Positions 17,854 through 29,119 of a DNA stretch of 64,000 nt are shown here, piece after piece; positions within the stretch are counted from its first letter, which is position 1; every line of letters starts with the position of its first letter. The notes beneath the pieces are model-generated. The model ran no database searches and was not told the DNA's origin. It saw only the letters and a list, made by a program, of their open reading frames with translations. The position numbers and the translations under genes are program-made. The DNA lies in assembly GCF_001515305.1 (NCBI RefSeq), contig NZ_LNQV01000010.1, positions 41,963 to 105,962 of the forward strand, in the 5' to 3' direction. The DNA comes from Aquitalea pelogenes. GTDB taxonomy: Bacteria; Pseudomonadota; Gammaproteobacteria; Burkholderiales; Chromobacteriaceae.

Positions 17854-18927
17854 TCAGCGCATGAAGCTGTATTTGAAATACTGGCCCTGCTTCATCAGTT
17901 CGCGGATCTTGCCCGGTTCGGTCTCGCCGTTCAGATTGGTGATGATCAGCTTGCCAGCCCCCTGGCGCAGATCGTTACGGAAATCGTAGAACGCCCCCAG
18001 GATGGCCAGATGCCCGGCTTCCACCTCGCCGGAAAACTTCAGGATGGCGCTTTCCACCTGGTTATTCACATTCAGTAGCGCGCCATCGGTAGGATCGATG
18101 CCTTGCGGAATGTTGATGGTGGCCAATTCCTTGCGGATGGCCGGTTCCAGCTTGCTGTAATCGGCCGAGGCTGCCTTGATGGCACCGCAGGCGGCATGGC
18201 CGACAAAAATCAGCAGCGGGGTATGCAGATGGCGCACCCCGTACTCCACCGAGCCCTCTGCCGTGGCCAGCTGGTTGCCGATGTCGCGCACCATGAACAG
18301 GTCGTTGACGGCGCTCTTGTCCATCACCTCGCTTTGCACCCGGGAATCGGAGCAGGTGACTACCGTGGCGCGCGGCGTCTGCTTGTCGGCAAAGGTCTTG
18401 AAATAGGCGGCATTGTGGTGCGCCATGTAGTCACTGTTGTCGTGCAGGATGGTCGTTACCGCGGCACGCACTTGCTGCACCTCGGAGCCATGGCCGTGTT
18501 CGTCATGGCTGCTCTCCTCCGGCTTGCGTTCCACCGCCTTGGGTTTGGCTTTGGCACGGCGCGGCTTGGCCGCACGCCTGGCCTCATGCACTACAGCGCC
18601 CGGGGCATGTACCTCGGGGCTCGGGCCCACTGGCGCTTTCAGCAGAGGTGCCGCCCCTTGCTTTACTTCAGGCTGCAGGGTTTCCGGCTCCTTGGGCTTG
18701 GCGCGCGCCGCCGCCATGGATGCAGCCAGCTTGCCCGGCAACACGATGGTCTTGGTCGGTGCTTCCGCTGCGGCCGATGCCGCCTGCTTGCCCGGCAAGA
18801 CAATGGGCTTGCCGTGTTCGGCAGGTGCCGCAGCCTTTTCTTCGGCCTGCGCCACGGTTACCAGCAAACCACCCCCGAGTAGTATGACCGCCGCTTGCAG
18901 CGAACGGATCTGCCATGTCTTGTTCAT
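17854..18927 (-). CDS. exported beta-class carbonic anhydrase with a long repetitive N-terminal region
   Basis: 357 aa. A signal peptide (about 28 residues, ending VTVAQA) is followed by about 130 residues of Ala/Pro/Lys-rich sequence. This region has a repeated IVLPGK(Q/L)AAS element, an Arg/Lys-rich block, and a His-rich SHDEHGHGSE. The C-terminal domain (about 150-357) is a beta-carbonic anhydrase: TCSDSRVQSEV gives Cys and Asp ligands, and GHAACGAIKAA gives the His and second Cys. It should hydrate CO2 in the periplasm. The domain is complete, but the linker is unusual. The start at 18927 has AAGG nearby; an alternative ATG at 18939 does not. Confidence 0.87.
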   Translation of the reverse strand: MNKTWQIRSLQAAVILLGGGLLVTVAQAEEKAAAPAEHGKPIVLPGKQAASAAAEAPTKTIVLPGKLAASMAAARAKPKEPETLQPEVKQGAAPLLKAPVGPSPEVHAPGAVVHEARRAAKPRRAKAKPKAVERKPEESSHDEHGHGSEVQQVRAAVTTILHDNSDYMAHHNAAYFKTFADKQTPRATVVTCSDSRVQSEVMDKSAVNDLFMVRDIGNQLATAEGSVEYGVRHLHTPLLIFVGHAACGAIKAASADYSKLEPAIRKELATINIPQGIDPTDGALLNVNNQVESAILKFSGEVEAGHLAILGAFYDFRNDLRQGAGKLIITNLNGETEPGKIRELMKQGQYFKYSFMR

Positions 18928-19138
18928 CACGCCTTGCATCCTGTTATTGATATGGAGAAGCCATTCAGTCCGGAACGAGCCCCGGCCGGAGAGAACGGCT
19001 GATCGGCACGCTTCGCCGACAAACCTAGAGTTATTTATAGTGTCAGGCTGCTGGCAACGCCGCTTTTCCCTTGCGCAGGTGATGGCTGGCGATGGTACAG
19101 CACTTGTTATCTGTCATATCGACCGGTTTTTACCAAAC

Positions 19139-20077
19139 TTAACATTCAGACTGCCTGGCCGAAGACCTTCCCTCGCCCAGCAACACCCCACCCAGCACCA
19201 GCAGGCAGGCCAGCCATTGCGCCGGAACCAGGGTTTCATCCAGCAGCCACCACGCCAGCAGGACGGTAAACAGCGGAATCAGATTGATAAAGGGCGATGC
19301 CCTCGACACCGGCATCTTGCTGACGGCCCAGGTATACAGGCCATATGCCCCCAGGGTGACGAACACCCCCAGGTACACCACCATCAGGCTGGGCCAGAGC
19401 GGAAAATGACTGGGCCAATGGCCCCAGGGGCTAAGCAGGGCCAGACCAAACCAGACGCTGCCCAGCACCGTCTGCATGCCGGTAATGGCCAGTGCCGAAT
19501 AACGACGCGACAGGCGCTTGGCAATCAGCACATAGCCGGTGGCGCACAACATGGCGCAAAACTCCAGCGCATTGCCCAATACCGGGTTGGGTGCCTGGGC
19601 AGATACCTGGTTGTCCAGCGTCAGCCACAGCACCCCGGCAAAGGAAATGACCAGCCCCAGCCAGCCACGCGGGCTCATTTTTTCATGCAGGAACAACATG
19701 GCGCCCACCCCAGTGAGCAAGGGCAGCGTGGCAGTAATGACCGATGCCTGTGCCGCACTGGTATTCACCAGCGCCTGGGCTTCAAACAGAAAATACAGAC
19801 AGGGCTCGGCCAGGCCCATGGCCAGCATCCAGCGCCAGTCGCCACGCTGGTAACGCCAGCGCTCTGCCCGCTGCCACAACAAGGGCAGAATGCAGCAACT
19901 GGCCAGCACCATGCGGGCGAACAGCACCGCCAGCGGGTCGAACACGACAAAGACGATTTTCAGCGCGATAAAGGCACTGGCCCAGAGCAGCATGGCGGCG
20001 CTGAGCGCAAAAGTGGGCAACATGAGCAATCCATTGCAAAAGGAAAACCACCGGTGCTGATCACCGGCGGCGCTCAT
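19139..20077 (-). CDS. DMT-superfamily transporter (EamA type)
   Basis: Up to 312 aa with about ten hydrophobic segments in two EamA repeats (FALSAAMLLWASAFIALKIV in the first; LGAYGLYTWAVSKMPVSRASPF in the second). Such proteins export or import small metabolites; the substrate is not predictable here. The start is uncertain: the ATG at 20077 has GGGA just upstream, while the ATG at 20023 matches the usual family start better but lacks a site. It ends 17 bp downstream of the SDR gene and may be co-transcribed with it. Confidence 0.8.
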   Translation of the reverse strand: MSAAGDQHRWFSFCNGLLMLPTFALSAAMLLWASAFIALKIVFVVFDPLAVLFARMVLASCCILPLLWQRAERWRYQRGDWRWMLAMGLAEPCLYFLFEAQALVNTSAAQASVITATLPLLTGVGAMLFLHEKMSPRGWLGLVISFAGVLWLTLDNQVSAQAPNPVLGNALEFCAMLCATGYVLIAKRLSRRYSALAITGMQTVLGSVWFGLALLSPWGHWPSHFPLWPSLMVVYLGVFVTLGAYGLYTWAVSKMPVSRASPFINLIPLFTVLLAWWLLDETLVPAQWLACLLVLGGVLLGEGRSSARQSEC

Positions 20078-20093
20078 TTTCCCACATCCGGCC

Positions 20094-20705
20094 TTAGCGC
20101 GTGACTTCGGGAAAGACTTCCAGCACCTTGCCAGTCAGGGGCTGGGTCAGGGCGCGCAGATAACTCCGGGCAATCTGCTCACGGCTCACCGGCATGAAAC
20201 CGGCAAAGGCCCCGGCACCGCGCTCATCCCCCGCCACCACGCCAGGGCTGACCAGATTCACCCGCGCCTGTCCCCACAACTCCTGTGCCGCCGAGCGCAC
20301 AAAGGCAGCCAGACCGGCATTGACCACACTGGCGCAACTACCTCCCAGAATATGCTCGCGCTCCAACAGGCCGGAAGTGAGCACGAATACCGCCCCCGCG
20401 TGCAGGTGGCGCGCACCGATCTGCACCAGACGCACCTGCCCCATCAGCTTGTCATGCAGGCCCGACTGCCAATCGTCCTCGCTCAGCTGTTGCAAGGGCT
20501 TGAACGGCACATGGCCGGCGGTCACCACCACGGCGTCCAGGTCCGGATGCGCCTGATACATGGCCTCGATGCTGGCCGGGTCGGTCATGTCCACCCGCAC
20601 CTCAGCATCATGACGCCCGCCCACCAGCACCTCATGTTCTGTTGACAACAATGCCACCACGGCACTACCGATAACACCACGTCCACCAATAACCAGTACT
20701 TTCAT
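20094..20705 (-). CDS. short-chain dehydrogenase/reductase family protein
   Basis: 203 aa, a short SDR. The NAD(P)-binding motif is VLVIGGRGVIGSAVVALLS, AVVVTAGHVPF corresponds to the NNAG region, and VLTSGLLERE with the following Ala/Ser-rich helix sits where the Ser-Tyr-Lys catalytic set would be. No clear YxxxK is seen in VVNAGLAAFVRSAAQE, so activity is uncertain. It is divergent from the LysR gene at 20954, a common arrangement in which the regulator controls the reductase. Confidence 0.78.
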   Translation of the reverse strand: MKVLVIGGRGVIGSAVVALLSTEHEVLVGGRHDAEVRVDMTDPASIEAMYQAHPDLDAVVVTAGHVPFKPLQQLSEDDWQSGLHDKLMGQVRLVQIGARHLHAGAVFVLTSGLLEREHILGGSCASVVNAGLAAFVRSAAQELWGQARVNLVSPGVVAGDERGAGAFAGFMPVSREQIARSYLRALTQPLTGKVLEVFPEVTR

Positions 20706-20953
20706 TGCCTTGCCTTTCTTGATTGAGCATCGTTCTGAAAATCACGCCAATCAATCATACACAGGACAATTTCACAGATTAATCCCAATAAAACGACTTC
20801 AATGTTCAAAATTTGAAACAATACAGAATAAGCCTCTCTGACCGACGGTCTGTTAAGAAAATTCCTGGCACTGTTCAGGAAACTGGGCAGCCTTATGCTA
20901 ATATCGTGAAAAACGCCGTCAAATACATCGCCCTTACCACGCACTGTTCTGCC

Positions 20954-21886
20954 ATGAAAACAAATCCCACTCCATCGCCCGATGCCCTGCTGGCTTTTGA
21001 TGCACTGGCGCGCAAAGGCAGTTTCACCGCCGCCGCCGATGACATCGGCTGCGCCAAAAGCCGCATCAGCCAGCTGGTGAAAGAGCTGGAACAGCAGCTT
21101 GGCACCGTGCTGGTGCTGCGCAACACCCGCCGCGTGGCACTGACCGAAACCGGCCGCCGTCTGGCCGAACACGCCCGCCAGTTGCGCGAGATGCTGGAAA
21201 AAGTGGGGCCGGATATCGAAGAAGCGCAGGGCCTGATCGAAGGCCCGCTGCGCATCAGCGCCACCGCCTCGTTTGCCCAGTACCTGCTGGCTCCCATGCT
21301 GTCCGAGCTGGCTGCCTGCCATCCGGATCTGGAACTGGAGCTGCGTGCGGAAAACCGCCTGCAAGACCCGATCAACGACGGCGTCGACTTCTGCATCCGC
21401 TCGCGCAATGTGCACGACGACCGCCTGGTGGCCAAGCCGCTGGGCTTTGTCTGGGAAGCGCCCTACGCCTCGCCCGAGTATCTGGCCAAGGCCCCGCCGC
21501 TGAACAGCCCGGACGACCTGTGCCGTCACCGCATCCTGCTCAACAGCCATCATGTCTATGGCCGGGAATGGCGGCTGGAAAAAGACGGCGAACTCAAATC
21601 CATCACCACCCGTCCCATGCTGGTGTGCGACCAGTACGCCTCGCTGATTTCCGGCCTGATTGCCGGCCACGGCGTGGCCCTGCTGCCGCACTATGTGGCC
21701 AGCCATTATCTGGAAAGCGGCCATCTGGTACGGGTACTGCCCGGCTGGCAAGGCGGCAGCTGGCCGGTGTACCTGGTATTCCCGTATCGCCAGCCACTGC
21801 CGAAAAAATACGAAGCCTTCATCCAGCATGTCACCCCGCGCCTGCGCGCCGTGCTGGAAGAGCGCCCGCTATACTCCGGCGACTGA
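20954..21886 (+). CDS. LysR-family transcriptional regulator
   Basis: 310 aa. The N-terminal winged helix-turn-helix is LLAFDALARKGSFTAAADDI then GCAKSRISQLVKELEQQLG. The LysR substrate-binding domain follows (GPLRISATASFAQYLLAPML, later GLIAGHGVALLPHY). Ligand unknown. It faces the SDR gene across a 248-bp gap that probably carries both promoters. The start at 20954 gives the normal LysR length, but no strong ribosome binding site precedes it. Confidence 0.9.
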   Translation: MKTNPTPSPDALLAFDALARKGSFTAAADDIGCAKSRISQLVKELEQQLGTVLVLRNTRRVALTETGRRLAEHARQLREMLEKVGPDIEEAQGLIEGPLRISATASFAQYLLAPMLSELAACHPDLELELRAENRLQDPINDGVDFCIRSRNVHDDRLVAKPLGFVWEAPYASPEYLAKAPPLNSPDDLCRHRILLNSHHVYGREWRLEKDGELKSITTRPMLVCDQYASLISGLIAGHGVALLPHYVASHYLESGHLVRVLPGWQGGSWPVYLVFPYRQPLPKKYEAFIQHVTPRLRAVLEERPLYSGD

Positions 21887-22002
21887 AGCCGCGCACCTGC
21901 CCGGCGCTTGATCCAGACCAAAGCCAATGGCAGCCGCCTTTGGCACAATCGCGCGCAATACTGCAACGAGAATCAGGCGCAATGCGCCGCATGAGGGCCG
22001 TA

Positions 22003-23184
22003 ATGGAACATCTGGATATCTTGATCGTCGGCGGGGGCATGGTGGGCAGCGCCCTGGCCTCTGCACTCAGTGGCAAGGGCCTGAAGCTGGCCGTACTGGA
22101 ACAGACCGCGCCCACGGCGTTTGACCCGGCTCAGGCACCGGACCTGCGTGTATCAGCCATCAGCCCTGCATCAGCACAGTTGCTGGAACGCCTGGGCGCC
22201 TGGCCACGCATTCTCGCAATGCGCGCCGCTCCTTACCGCCGCATGCAGGTATGGGAAGACCAGGAACAGAACGGCACCCTGTTTGATGCCGCCGAAGCCG
22301 GTGTGGACGCACTGGGGCACATCGTGGAAAACCGCATCGTACAGCTGGCCACCACCGCCTGCCTGCAAGAAAAAGACGACATCCGCTATATTTGCCCGGC
22401 GCGCATTGCCAGCATTGTCTACTCGCCCAAGGCATCGCGCGTCACGCTGGAAGACGGCACCGTACTGGTCGCCCGCCTGCTGGTGGCCGCCGACGGTGCA
22501 CGCTCCCAGGTGCGCGATGCAGCAGGCATCGGCATCACCAGTTGGGACTACCCCATGCATGCGCTGGTAGCCAGCTGCGAAATGGAATACGGCCAGCAGG
22601 ACATCACCTGGCAACGCTTTACCGCCACCGGCCCGCAAGCCTTCCTGCCGCTCACCGGCCCGCATGCCTCTCTGGTGTGGTACAACACGCCCACCGAAGT
22701 GAAGCGCCTGCTGGCACTGAGCGACGAAGAACTGGTTTCCGCCTTCAGCGCCACCTTCCCGCAAAAGCTGGGCGGCATCCGCCAGCTGCTGGCACGCGGC
22801 TCCTTCGCCCTCACCCGTCGCCATGCGGCAACGTACGCCAAGGATGGCGTGGTGCTGGCCGGTGACGCCGCCCACACCATTCACCCGCTGGCCGGGCAAG
22901 GGGTCAACCTCGGTTTTCAGGATGTGGCCGAGCTGGCCGACATCATCAGCCGCGCCGTCAGCGAAGGCCGCGACTTTGCCGATATCAGCGTGCTCAAAGC
23001 CTACGAACGACGCCGCAAACCAGCCAATCTGGCCATGCAGACCGGCATGGACGCCTTCTGCTTCGGCTTTAGCAACAACATCCCGCCACTCAAGGCTGCC
23101 CGCAAGCTGGGGCTGAAACTGGCCGACAAGGCCGGCCCGCTCAAACGCGAAGTCATCCGCTACGCGCTGGGCTTGCCGCGCTAA
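22003..23184 (+). CDS. UbiH/UbiF/COQ6-family FAD-dependent hydroxylase (ubiquinone biosynthesis)
   Basis: 393 aa. The FAD dinucleotide-binding motif is ILIVGGGMVGSALASALSGKG, the family DG motif is LLVAADGARSQVRDAAGI, and the second FAD motif is VVLAGDAAHTIHPLAGQGVN, almost the diagnostic UbiH/COQ6 signature. It should hydroxylate a ring position of a ubiquinone precursor. Which one (UbiF, UbiH or UbiI role) cannot be told from sequence by eye. The ATG at 22003 has AGGG just upstream; two in-frame ATGs (21982, 21991) are possible alternatives. It lies on its own behind the LysR gene. Confidence 0.88.
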   Translation: MEHLDILIVGGGMVGSALASALSGKGLKLAVLEQTAPTAFDPAQAPDLRVSAISPASAQLLERLGAWPRILAMRAAPYRRMQVWEDQEQNGTLFDAAEAGVDALGHIVENRIVQLATTACLQEKDDIRYICPARIASIVYSPKASRVTLEDGTVLVARLLVAADGARSQVRDAAGIGITSWDYPMHALVASCEMEYGQQDITWQRFTATGPQAFLPLTGPHASLVWYNTPTEVKRLLALSDEELVSAFSATFPQKLGGIRQLLARGSFALTRRHAATYAKDGVVLAGDAAHTIHPLAGQGVNLGFQDVAELADIISRAVSEGRDFADISVLKAYERRRKPANLAMQTGMDAFCFGFSNNIPPLKAARKLGLKLADKAGPLKREVIRYALGLPR

Positions 23185-23205
23185 GGCAGCAAGCTGCCAG
23201 CCAGA

Positions 23206-23235
23206 CAAAAAGCCGGTGCAATACCGGCTTTTTGT
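23206..23235 (+). terminator. intrinsic terminator after the UbiH/UbiF-type gene
   Basis: AAAAAGCCGGT/ACCGGCTTTTT around a five-base loop. The A and T runs on both sides make it potentially bidirectional. Confidence 0.85.
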
Positions 23236-23260
23236 TTGCAGCCCTCCCAGCACTGCCAAT

Positions 23261-23288
23261 AAAAAACGGCCCTCGATAGGGCGTTTTT
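23261..23288 (-). terminator. intrinsic terminator after ppsA
   Basis: On the minus strand ACGCCCT-ATCG-AGGGCCGT is followed by TTTTT. It lies 22 bp beyond the ppsA stop. Confidence 0.82.
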
Positions 23289-23309
23289 GCTTAACCGGCA
23301 GATGCAGGT

Positions 23310-25697
23310 TTAGGCGTTCAGTTCGCGAGCCAGGTACAGCCAGGTTTCCACCACGGTGTCCGGGTTGAGGGACACGGTTTCGATACCCTCTTCCACCAGC
23401 CACTTGGCAAAGTCCGGATGGTCGGACGGGCCCTGACCGCAGATGCCGACATACTTGCCAGCCTTGCGGCAAGCCTGGATGGCCATGTGCAGCATGGCTT
23501 TCACGGCTTCGTTACGCTCGTCGAAGGTGGCGGCAATCGGGCCACCGGAGTCGCGGTCCACGCCCAGGGTAAGCTGGGTCATGTCGTTGGAGCCGATGGA
23601 GAAGCCGTCGAAGAACTGCAGGAACTTGTCGGCCAGCACAGCGTTGGTCGGCAGTTCGCACATCATGATCAGACGCAGGCCGTTTTCGCCACGCTTCAGA
23701 CCATTGGCAGCCAGGATTTCGACAACCTTCTCGGCTTCAGCCAGGGTACGGACGAACGGGATCATCACTTCCACGTTGACCAGACCCATCTCGTCGCGCA
23801 CCTTCTTGATGGCGCGGCATTCCAGGTCGAAACAGTCACGGAAGGATTCAGCCACGTAGCGTGCAGCACCACGGAAACCGATCATCGGGTTTTCTTCGTG
23901 CGGTTCGTACAGCTGACCGCCGATCAGGTTGGCGTACTCGTTCGACTTGAAGTCGGACATGCGCACGATGACCTTTTTCGGGGTGAAGGCTGCGGCCAGG
24001 GTAGCAACACCCTCGGCAATCTTGTCCACGTAGAAGTCAACCGGGCTGGCATAACCGGAAATGCGATCGCTGATGGTCGCCTTCAGGTCGGCCGGCAGGG
24101 TGTCGAATTCCAGCAGGGCTTTGGGGTGAATACCGATCTGACGGTTGATCACGAATTCCATGCGGGCCAGACCCACACCTTCGTTCGGCAGCTGCGCGAA
24201 GTCGAAGGCCAGTTCCGGGTTACCCACGTTCATCATGATCTTGACCGGAGCAGCGGGCATCTTGTCCAGCTCGAGGTCGATGATTTCAACGTCCAGCAGG
24301 CCATCGTAGATGTTGCCGGTATCGCCTTCGGCGCAGGAAACAGTCACCTGCATGCCTTCGGACAGTACGTCGGTGGCATCGCCACAGCCCACAACAGCCG
24401 GAATACCCAGTTCACGCGCGATAATGGCAGCGTGACAGGTACGGCCACCGCGGTTGGTGACAATGGCAGCGGCACGCTTCATCACCGGTTCCCAGTCCGG
24501 GTCGGTCATGTCGGTTACCAGCACGTCGCCCGGCTTCACGCGGTCCATTTCGGACGCATCCTTGATGGTGCGCACGGTGCCCTGGCCAATCTTCTGACCA
24601 ATGGCGCGGCCTTCGCACAGCACGGCGGACTTGCTGTTCAGACGGTAGCGGCGCAGGGTGTCCTTGCGGTCTTCCTGCGACTTCACGGTTTCCGGACGGG
24701 CTTGCAGGATGTACAGCTTGCCATCGCCACCATCACGGCCCCACTCGATGTCCATCGGGCGGCCATAATGTTTTTCGATGATCAGCGCGTATTCAGCCAG
24801 CTCGGCTACTTCAGCGTCGGTGATGGAGAATTGCTTGCGCAGTTCTGCCGGCACATCCACGGTCTTGACCGAGCGGCCAGCCTGGGAAGCATCGGTGAAT
24901 TCCATCTTGATCAGCTTGGAACCCATGTTCTTGCGGAGCACAGCCGGACGACCTGCCTTCAGGGTCGGCTTGTGAACGTAGAATTCGTCAGGGTTGACGG
25001 CACCTTGCACCACGGTTTCGCCCAAGCCATAGGAAGCGGTGATGAACACCACGTCTTCAAAGCCGGATTCGGTGTCGATGGTGAACATCACACCAGCAGC
25101 GCCCGTGTCGGAACGCACCATGCGCTGTACACCGGCGGACAGGGCCACAACGTCGTGGGCAAAGCCTTTGTGTACGCGGTAGGAAATGGCGCGGTCGTTG
25201 TACAGGGAAGCAAAAACATGCTTCATGGCATCCTTGACGTTTTCAAGGCCACGAATGTTCAGGAAGGTTTCTTGCTGGCCTGCGAACGAGGCATCGGGAA
25301 GGTCTTCTGCGGTTGCGGAAGAACGGACTGCTACGGAAATATCTGCACCACCGGAATCGGCGACCATCTTGTCCCAGGCAGTCTTGATATCTTCATCAAG
25401 CTTGGCCGGGAAAGGAGTATCGATGATCCACTGGCGGATTTCCTTGCCAACGCGGGCCAACTCGGTCACGTCGTCGATGTCCAGTTTGGACAGCGCGGCG
25501 CTGATCTTGTCAGCCAGGCCATTGTGCTGGAGGAAATCACGGTAGGCATCCGCAGTAGTCGCAAAACCACCGGGGACTCGGACGCCCGAGCCTGCCAATT
25601 GACTGATCATTTCGCCCAGGGAGGCATTCTTGCCGCCTACCTGTTCAACGTCAGTCATGCGCAGTTTCTCGAACCAGATGACGTAGTTCTCTGCCAT
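23310..25697 (-). CDS. ppsA: phosphoenolpyruvate synthase
   Basis: 795 aa, full family length. It makes PEP from pyruvate and ATP for gluconeogenesis. The N-terminal ATP-binding domain starts [20 protein letters not shown] and has [20 protein letters not shown]. The swivelling phosphohistidine domain contains [20 protein letters not shown] with the catalytic His. The C-terminal barrel has [19 protein letters not shown] and [11 protein letters not shown]. The ATG at 25697 is preferred over the adjoining GTG because AGGAAG lies seven bases away. It is divergent from its own regulator gene ppsR. Confidence 0.97.
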   Translation of the reverse strand: MAENYVIWFEKLRMTDVEQVGGKNASLGEMISQLAGSGVRVPGGFATTADAYRDFLQHNGLADKISAALSKLDIDDVTELARVGKEIRQWIIDTPFPAKLDEDIKTAWDKMVADSGGADISVAVRSSATAEDLPDASFAGQQETFLNIRGLENVKDAMKHVFASLYNDRAISYRVHKGFAHDVVALSAGVQRMVRSDTGAAGVMFTIDTESGFEDVVFITASYGLGETVVQGAVNPDEFYVHKPTLKAGRPAVLRKNMGSKLIKMEFTDASQAGRSVKTVDVPAELRKQFSITDAEVAELAEYALIIEKHYGRPMDIEWGRDGGDGKLYILQARPETVKSQEDRKDTLRRYRLNSKSAVLCEGRAIGQKIGQGTVRTIKDASEMDRVKPGDVLVTDMTDPDWEPVMKRAAAIVTNRGGRTCHAAIIARELGIPAVVGCGDATDVLSEGMQVTVSCAEGDTGNIYDGLLDVEIIDLELDKMPAAPVKIMMNVGNPELAFDFAQLPNEGVGLARMEFVINRQIGIHPKALLEFDTLPADLKATISDRISGYASPVDFYVDKIAEGVATLAAAFTPKKVIVRMSDFKSNEYANLIGGQLYEPHEENPMIGFRGAARYVAESFRDCFDLECRAIKKVRDEMGLVNVEVMIPFVRTLAEAEKVVEILAANGLKRGENGLRLIMMCELPTNAVLADKFLQFFDGFSIGSNDMTQLTLGVDRDSGGPIAATFDERNEAVKAMLHMAIQACRKAGKYVGICGQGPSDHPDFAKWLVEEGIETVSLNPDTVVETWLYLARELNA

Positions 25698-25981
25698 CAC
25701 TTCACTTCCTGTATTGGATTGGACGGATAGAAAACCCGCATTCTAGCCGAATACCACCGCGTTTGCGTAGCCCATTTTGCGGCGCACAACACAAGGGTTT
25801 GCCCCATATCAATGCAAACAAGGCTGATGAATGGTCAATCCGGGGGTGTTTCTTTGCAGATTTGTGACTGCGATGTAGTGTGGCGACTACAACAAAAACC
25901 ATGATGGTGGCGGATCAGGGCCAGATCATGGCAAAAACAGCATCAACACCGACCCGCTGCCTTGGCAGGGGCGTCGAGGGG

Positions 25982-25987
25982 TATAAT
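25982..25987 (+). promoter_or_regulatory. probable -10 element for ppsR
   Basis: A consensus TATAAT lies 44 bp upstream of the ppsR start. A TTGGCA at 25962-25967 is only 14 bp away, short for a -35 partner. The 333-bp gap 25698-26030 between divergent ppsA and ppsR otherwise shows no gene or repeat. Confidence 0.4.
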
Positions 25988-26030
25988 CTGTCACAACTTT
26001 TTTCCCATTGCTTCCGAAACAGGTGCATCC

Positions 26031-26851
26031 ATGCCACACCGTCGCTCCGCCTTTTTCATTTCTGACCGCACCGGCATCACCGCCGAATCGCTGGGCAACA
26101 CCCTGCTGACCCAGTTTGATACGCTGGATTTCAAGCGCGAAGCCATCCCCTTCATCGATACGGTGGAAAAGGCCCAGGTCGTGGCCCACCACATTCGCGC
26201 CGTAGCTGAAGCGGACGACCTCAAGCCTCTGGTGTTCACCAGCATCGTCAACCCGGAAGTGCGCGAAGTGCTGCACATCGACAATGCGCTGGTGGTGGAT
26301 TTCTTCGACACCTTCATTGGCGAACTGGAAGCCGAGCTGGGCCAGAAGGCCTCGCTCACCCTGGGCAAGGCGCATGGCGTGGGCAGCGAAGAGAAATACG
26401 ACCACCGTATCGAGGCGGTGAACTTCTCGCTCAATCACGACGACGGCGTGAAGCTGAAAGACCTGGCCGAGGCCGATGTGATTCTGGTGGGCGTGTCCCG
26501 CTCCGGCAAAACCCCGACCTGCCTGTACCTGGCGCTGCAATACGGCATCAAGGCGGCCAACTACCCGCTCACCCCGGAAGACCTGGACAGCCCCACCCTG
26601 CCCAAGATGTTGCTGCCCTATCGCAACAAGATGTTCGGCCTCACCATCGACCCGGCCGCCTGCACCACATCCGTCAGGAACGTCGCCCGGATTCGCGCTA
26701 CGCCAGCCTGGACAACTGCCATTTCGAGGTAAACGAGGCCGAGTCCATGTTCCGCTTCCACGGTGTGCCCTTCATCAGCACCACGCACAAGTCGATCGAG
26801 GAGATCGCCACCACCATCATGCACAAGGCCACGCTGACCCGTCGCTTCTAA
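26031..26851 (+). CDS. ppsR: PEP synthase regulatory protein (kinase/pyrophosphorylase), one frameshift
   Basis: About 273 aa when repaired. DUF299-family enzyme that inactivates PEP synthase by ADP-dependent phosphorylation and reactivates it by phosphorolysis. Visible motifs are [19 protein letters not shown] and the P-loop-like [20 protein letters not shown]. Near 26656 one C is missing. The frame runs into [18 protein letters not shown] and stops, while the next frame continues with the expected [20 protein letters not shown] and ends at 26851. The protein is otherwise intact and faces ppsA, its substrate. A sequencing error is likely. Confidence 0.9.
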
Positions 26852-27014
26852 GACACAAGCGGCCCACAAAACCCCTGTTGCTGCACGCCCAGCCCCGCAA
26901 CACTGCTTTGTGCGCCGCCCGGAAAACCGTGGATAGCAAGCGGCTGCGGCCTTGTGGCAACACACGGCGTATTGCGCTTGACGCCTGCTGCTGCGCCGTG
27001 GTGTGATAGAAAAC

Positions 27015-27051
27015 ATGAACTCCCGCATCGCATTCGCATCCTTCAACTGGT

Positions 27052-27068
<17 letters not shown>
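27015..27068 (+). CDS. tryptophan leader peptide of the trpS attenuator
   Basis: 17 codons, MNSRIAFASFNWWWRLS, then TGA. Three consecutive Trp codons (27048-27056) stand six codons from the stop, as in classical trp leaders. The Trp codons lie in the first of four pairing segments; the stop codon lies at the loop/second segment, where a terminating ribosome would block it. No strong Shine-Dalgarno is seen (GATAGAAA upstream). The peptide itself is expected to have no function beyond sensing charged tRNA-Trp. It is 127 bp upstream of trpS with no other gene between. Confidence 0.85.
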
Positions 27069-28217
<1,149 letters not shown>

Positions 28218-28283
28218 TCCGCCACCATCCACCATGGCAACACGCCACCCCGCTGCGGGTGGCCGCCAACAGGAGAAGCACCC

Positions 28284-28598
28284 ATGGAATTTGTCTATCA
28301 ATGCCAGAATCTGGATGAAGTGCGCACGCAAATCGACCGTATCGACCGTGCGCTGGTATCGCTGCTGGCCGAACGCGGCCTGTATGTGAAACAGGCCGCC
28401 CGCTTCAAGCACAGCAACGAGGAAGTGGAAGGCGGCAAGCGGGTGGATCAGGTGATGCGCCGGGTGGAAAAACTGGCGGGCGAACTGGGAGCAGACCCCA
28501 GACTGACTGCCGAGGTGTACCGCACCATGATCAGCCACTTCATTGCCAGCGAGCTGCAGGAATTCGCCAGCATGGGCAAACCGCTGCCCACGGCTTAG
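28284..28598 (+). CDS. AroQ-class chorismate mutase (small, PchB-like size)
   Basis: 104 aa, a single chorismate-mutase type II helical domain: LDEVRTQIDRIDRALVSLLA, then RGLYVKQAARFKHS and MISHFIASELQEF. It converts chorismate to prephenate for Phe/Tyr synthesis. Related small proteins can act as isochorismate pyruvate lyases, and sequence by eye does not separate the two. AGGAGAAG precedes the ATG. It lies 66 bp behind trpS; the gap has a short GC hairpin but no T tract, so it may be read from the Trp-attenuated transcript. Confidence 0.85.
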   Translation: MEFVYQCQNLDEVRTQIDRIDRALVSLLAERGLYVKQAARFKHSNEEVEGGKRVDQVMRRVEKLAGELGADPRLTAEVYRTMISHFIASELQEFASMGKPLPTA

Positions 28599-28633
28599 AC
28601 TGTCAGCCTGTACTTATCCTTCAGGAAACGACC

Positions 28634-29107
28634 ATGACGCTGCTGCGCCCCCTGCTGCTGGCTGCCAGCCTGTCCAGCCTGCTTCCCCTGGCCCATGCCG
28701 AAGAAGTCGGCAAGGTATCCACCACCTTCCGCCTGCTCAGCCCCAACGACAAGGTGGTGGTGGAGGCCTTCGACGACCCCTCGGTGGCCGGTGTGGCCTG
28801 TTATGTATCGCGTGCCCAGACCGGCGGCTACAGCGGTGCGGTAGGCCTGGCCAAGGACCCGTCGCGCTTTTCCGTCGCCTGCCGCCAGATTGGCAACATC
28901 AGCTTTGCCAAACCGCTGCCGAAACAGGAAGAAGTGTTCAAGGAAAGCGCGTCCTTCATCTTCAAGCATGTGCGGGTGGTGCGCATTGTCGATGCCAAAC
29001 GCAATACCCTGGTGTATCTGACCTACTCCGACAAGCTGGTGGACGGCAGCCCGGACAATGCCGTCACCGCCGTACCGGTGAGCGGCCAGAACATTCCGCA
29101 GAAGTAA
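28634..29107 (+). CDS. creA: CreA family exported protein
   Basis: 157 aa. A signal peptide of about 22 residues (LLLAASLSSLLPLAHA) precedes a compact domain with DPSVAGVACYVSRAQTGG and DPSRFSVACRQIG, whose two Cys residues probably form a disulfide. CreA proteins are conserved in proteobacteria but have no established function. It lies 35 bp behind the chorismate mutase gene. Confidence 0.88.
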   Translation: MTLLRPLLLAASLSSLLPLAHAEEVGKVSTTFRLLSPNDKVVVEAFDDPSVAGVACYVSRAQTGGYSGAVGLAKDPSRFSVACRQIGNISFAKPLPKQEEVFKESASFIFKHVRVVRIVDAKRNTLVYLTYSDKLVDGSPDNAVTAVPVSGQNIPQK

Positions 29108-29119
29108 GCGGCGGTGTCG

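Noticed and set aside
23418..25730. Very long open frame antisense to ppsA (about 770 codons)
   Set aside because: High GC at third positions removes stops on the opposite strand. The translation is His/Gln/Val-rich with no domain, and ppsA on the other strand is unmistakable.
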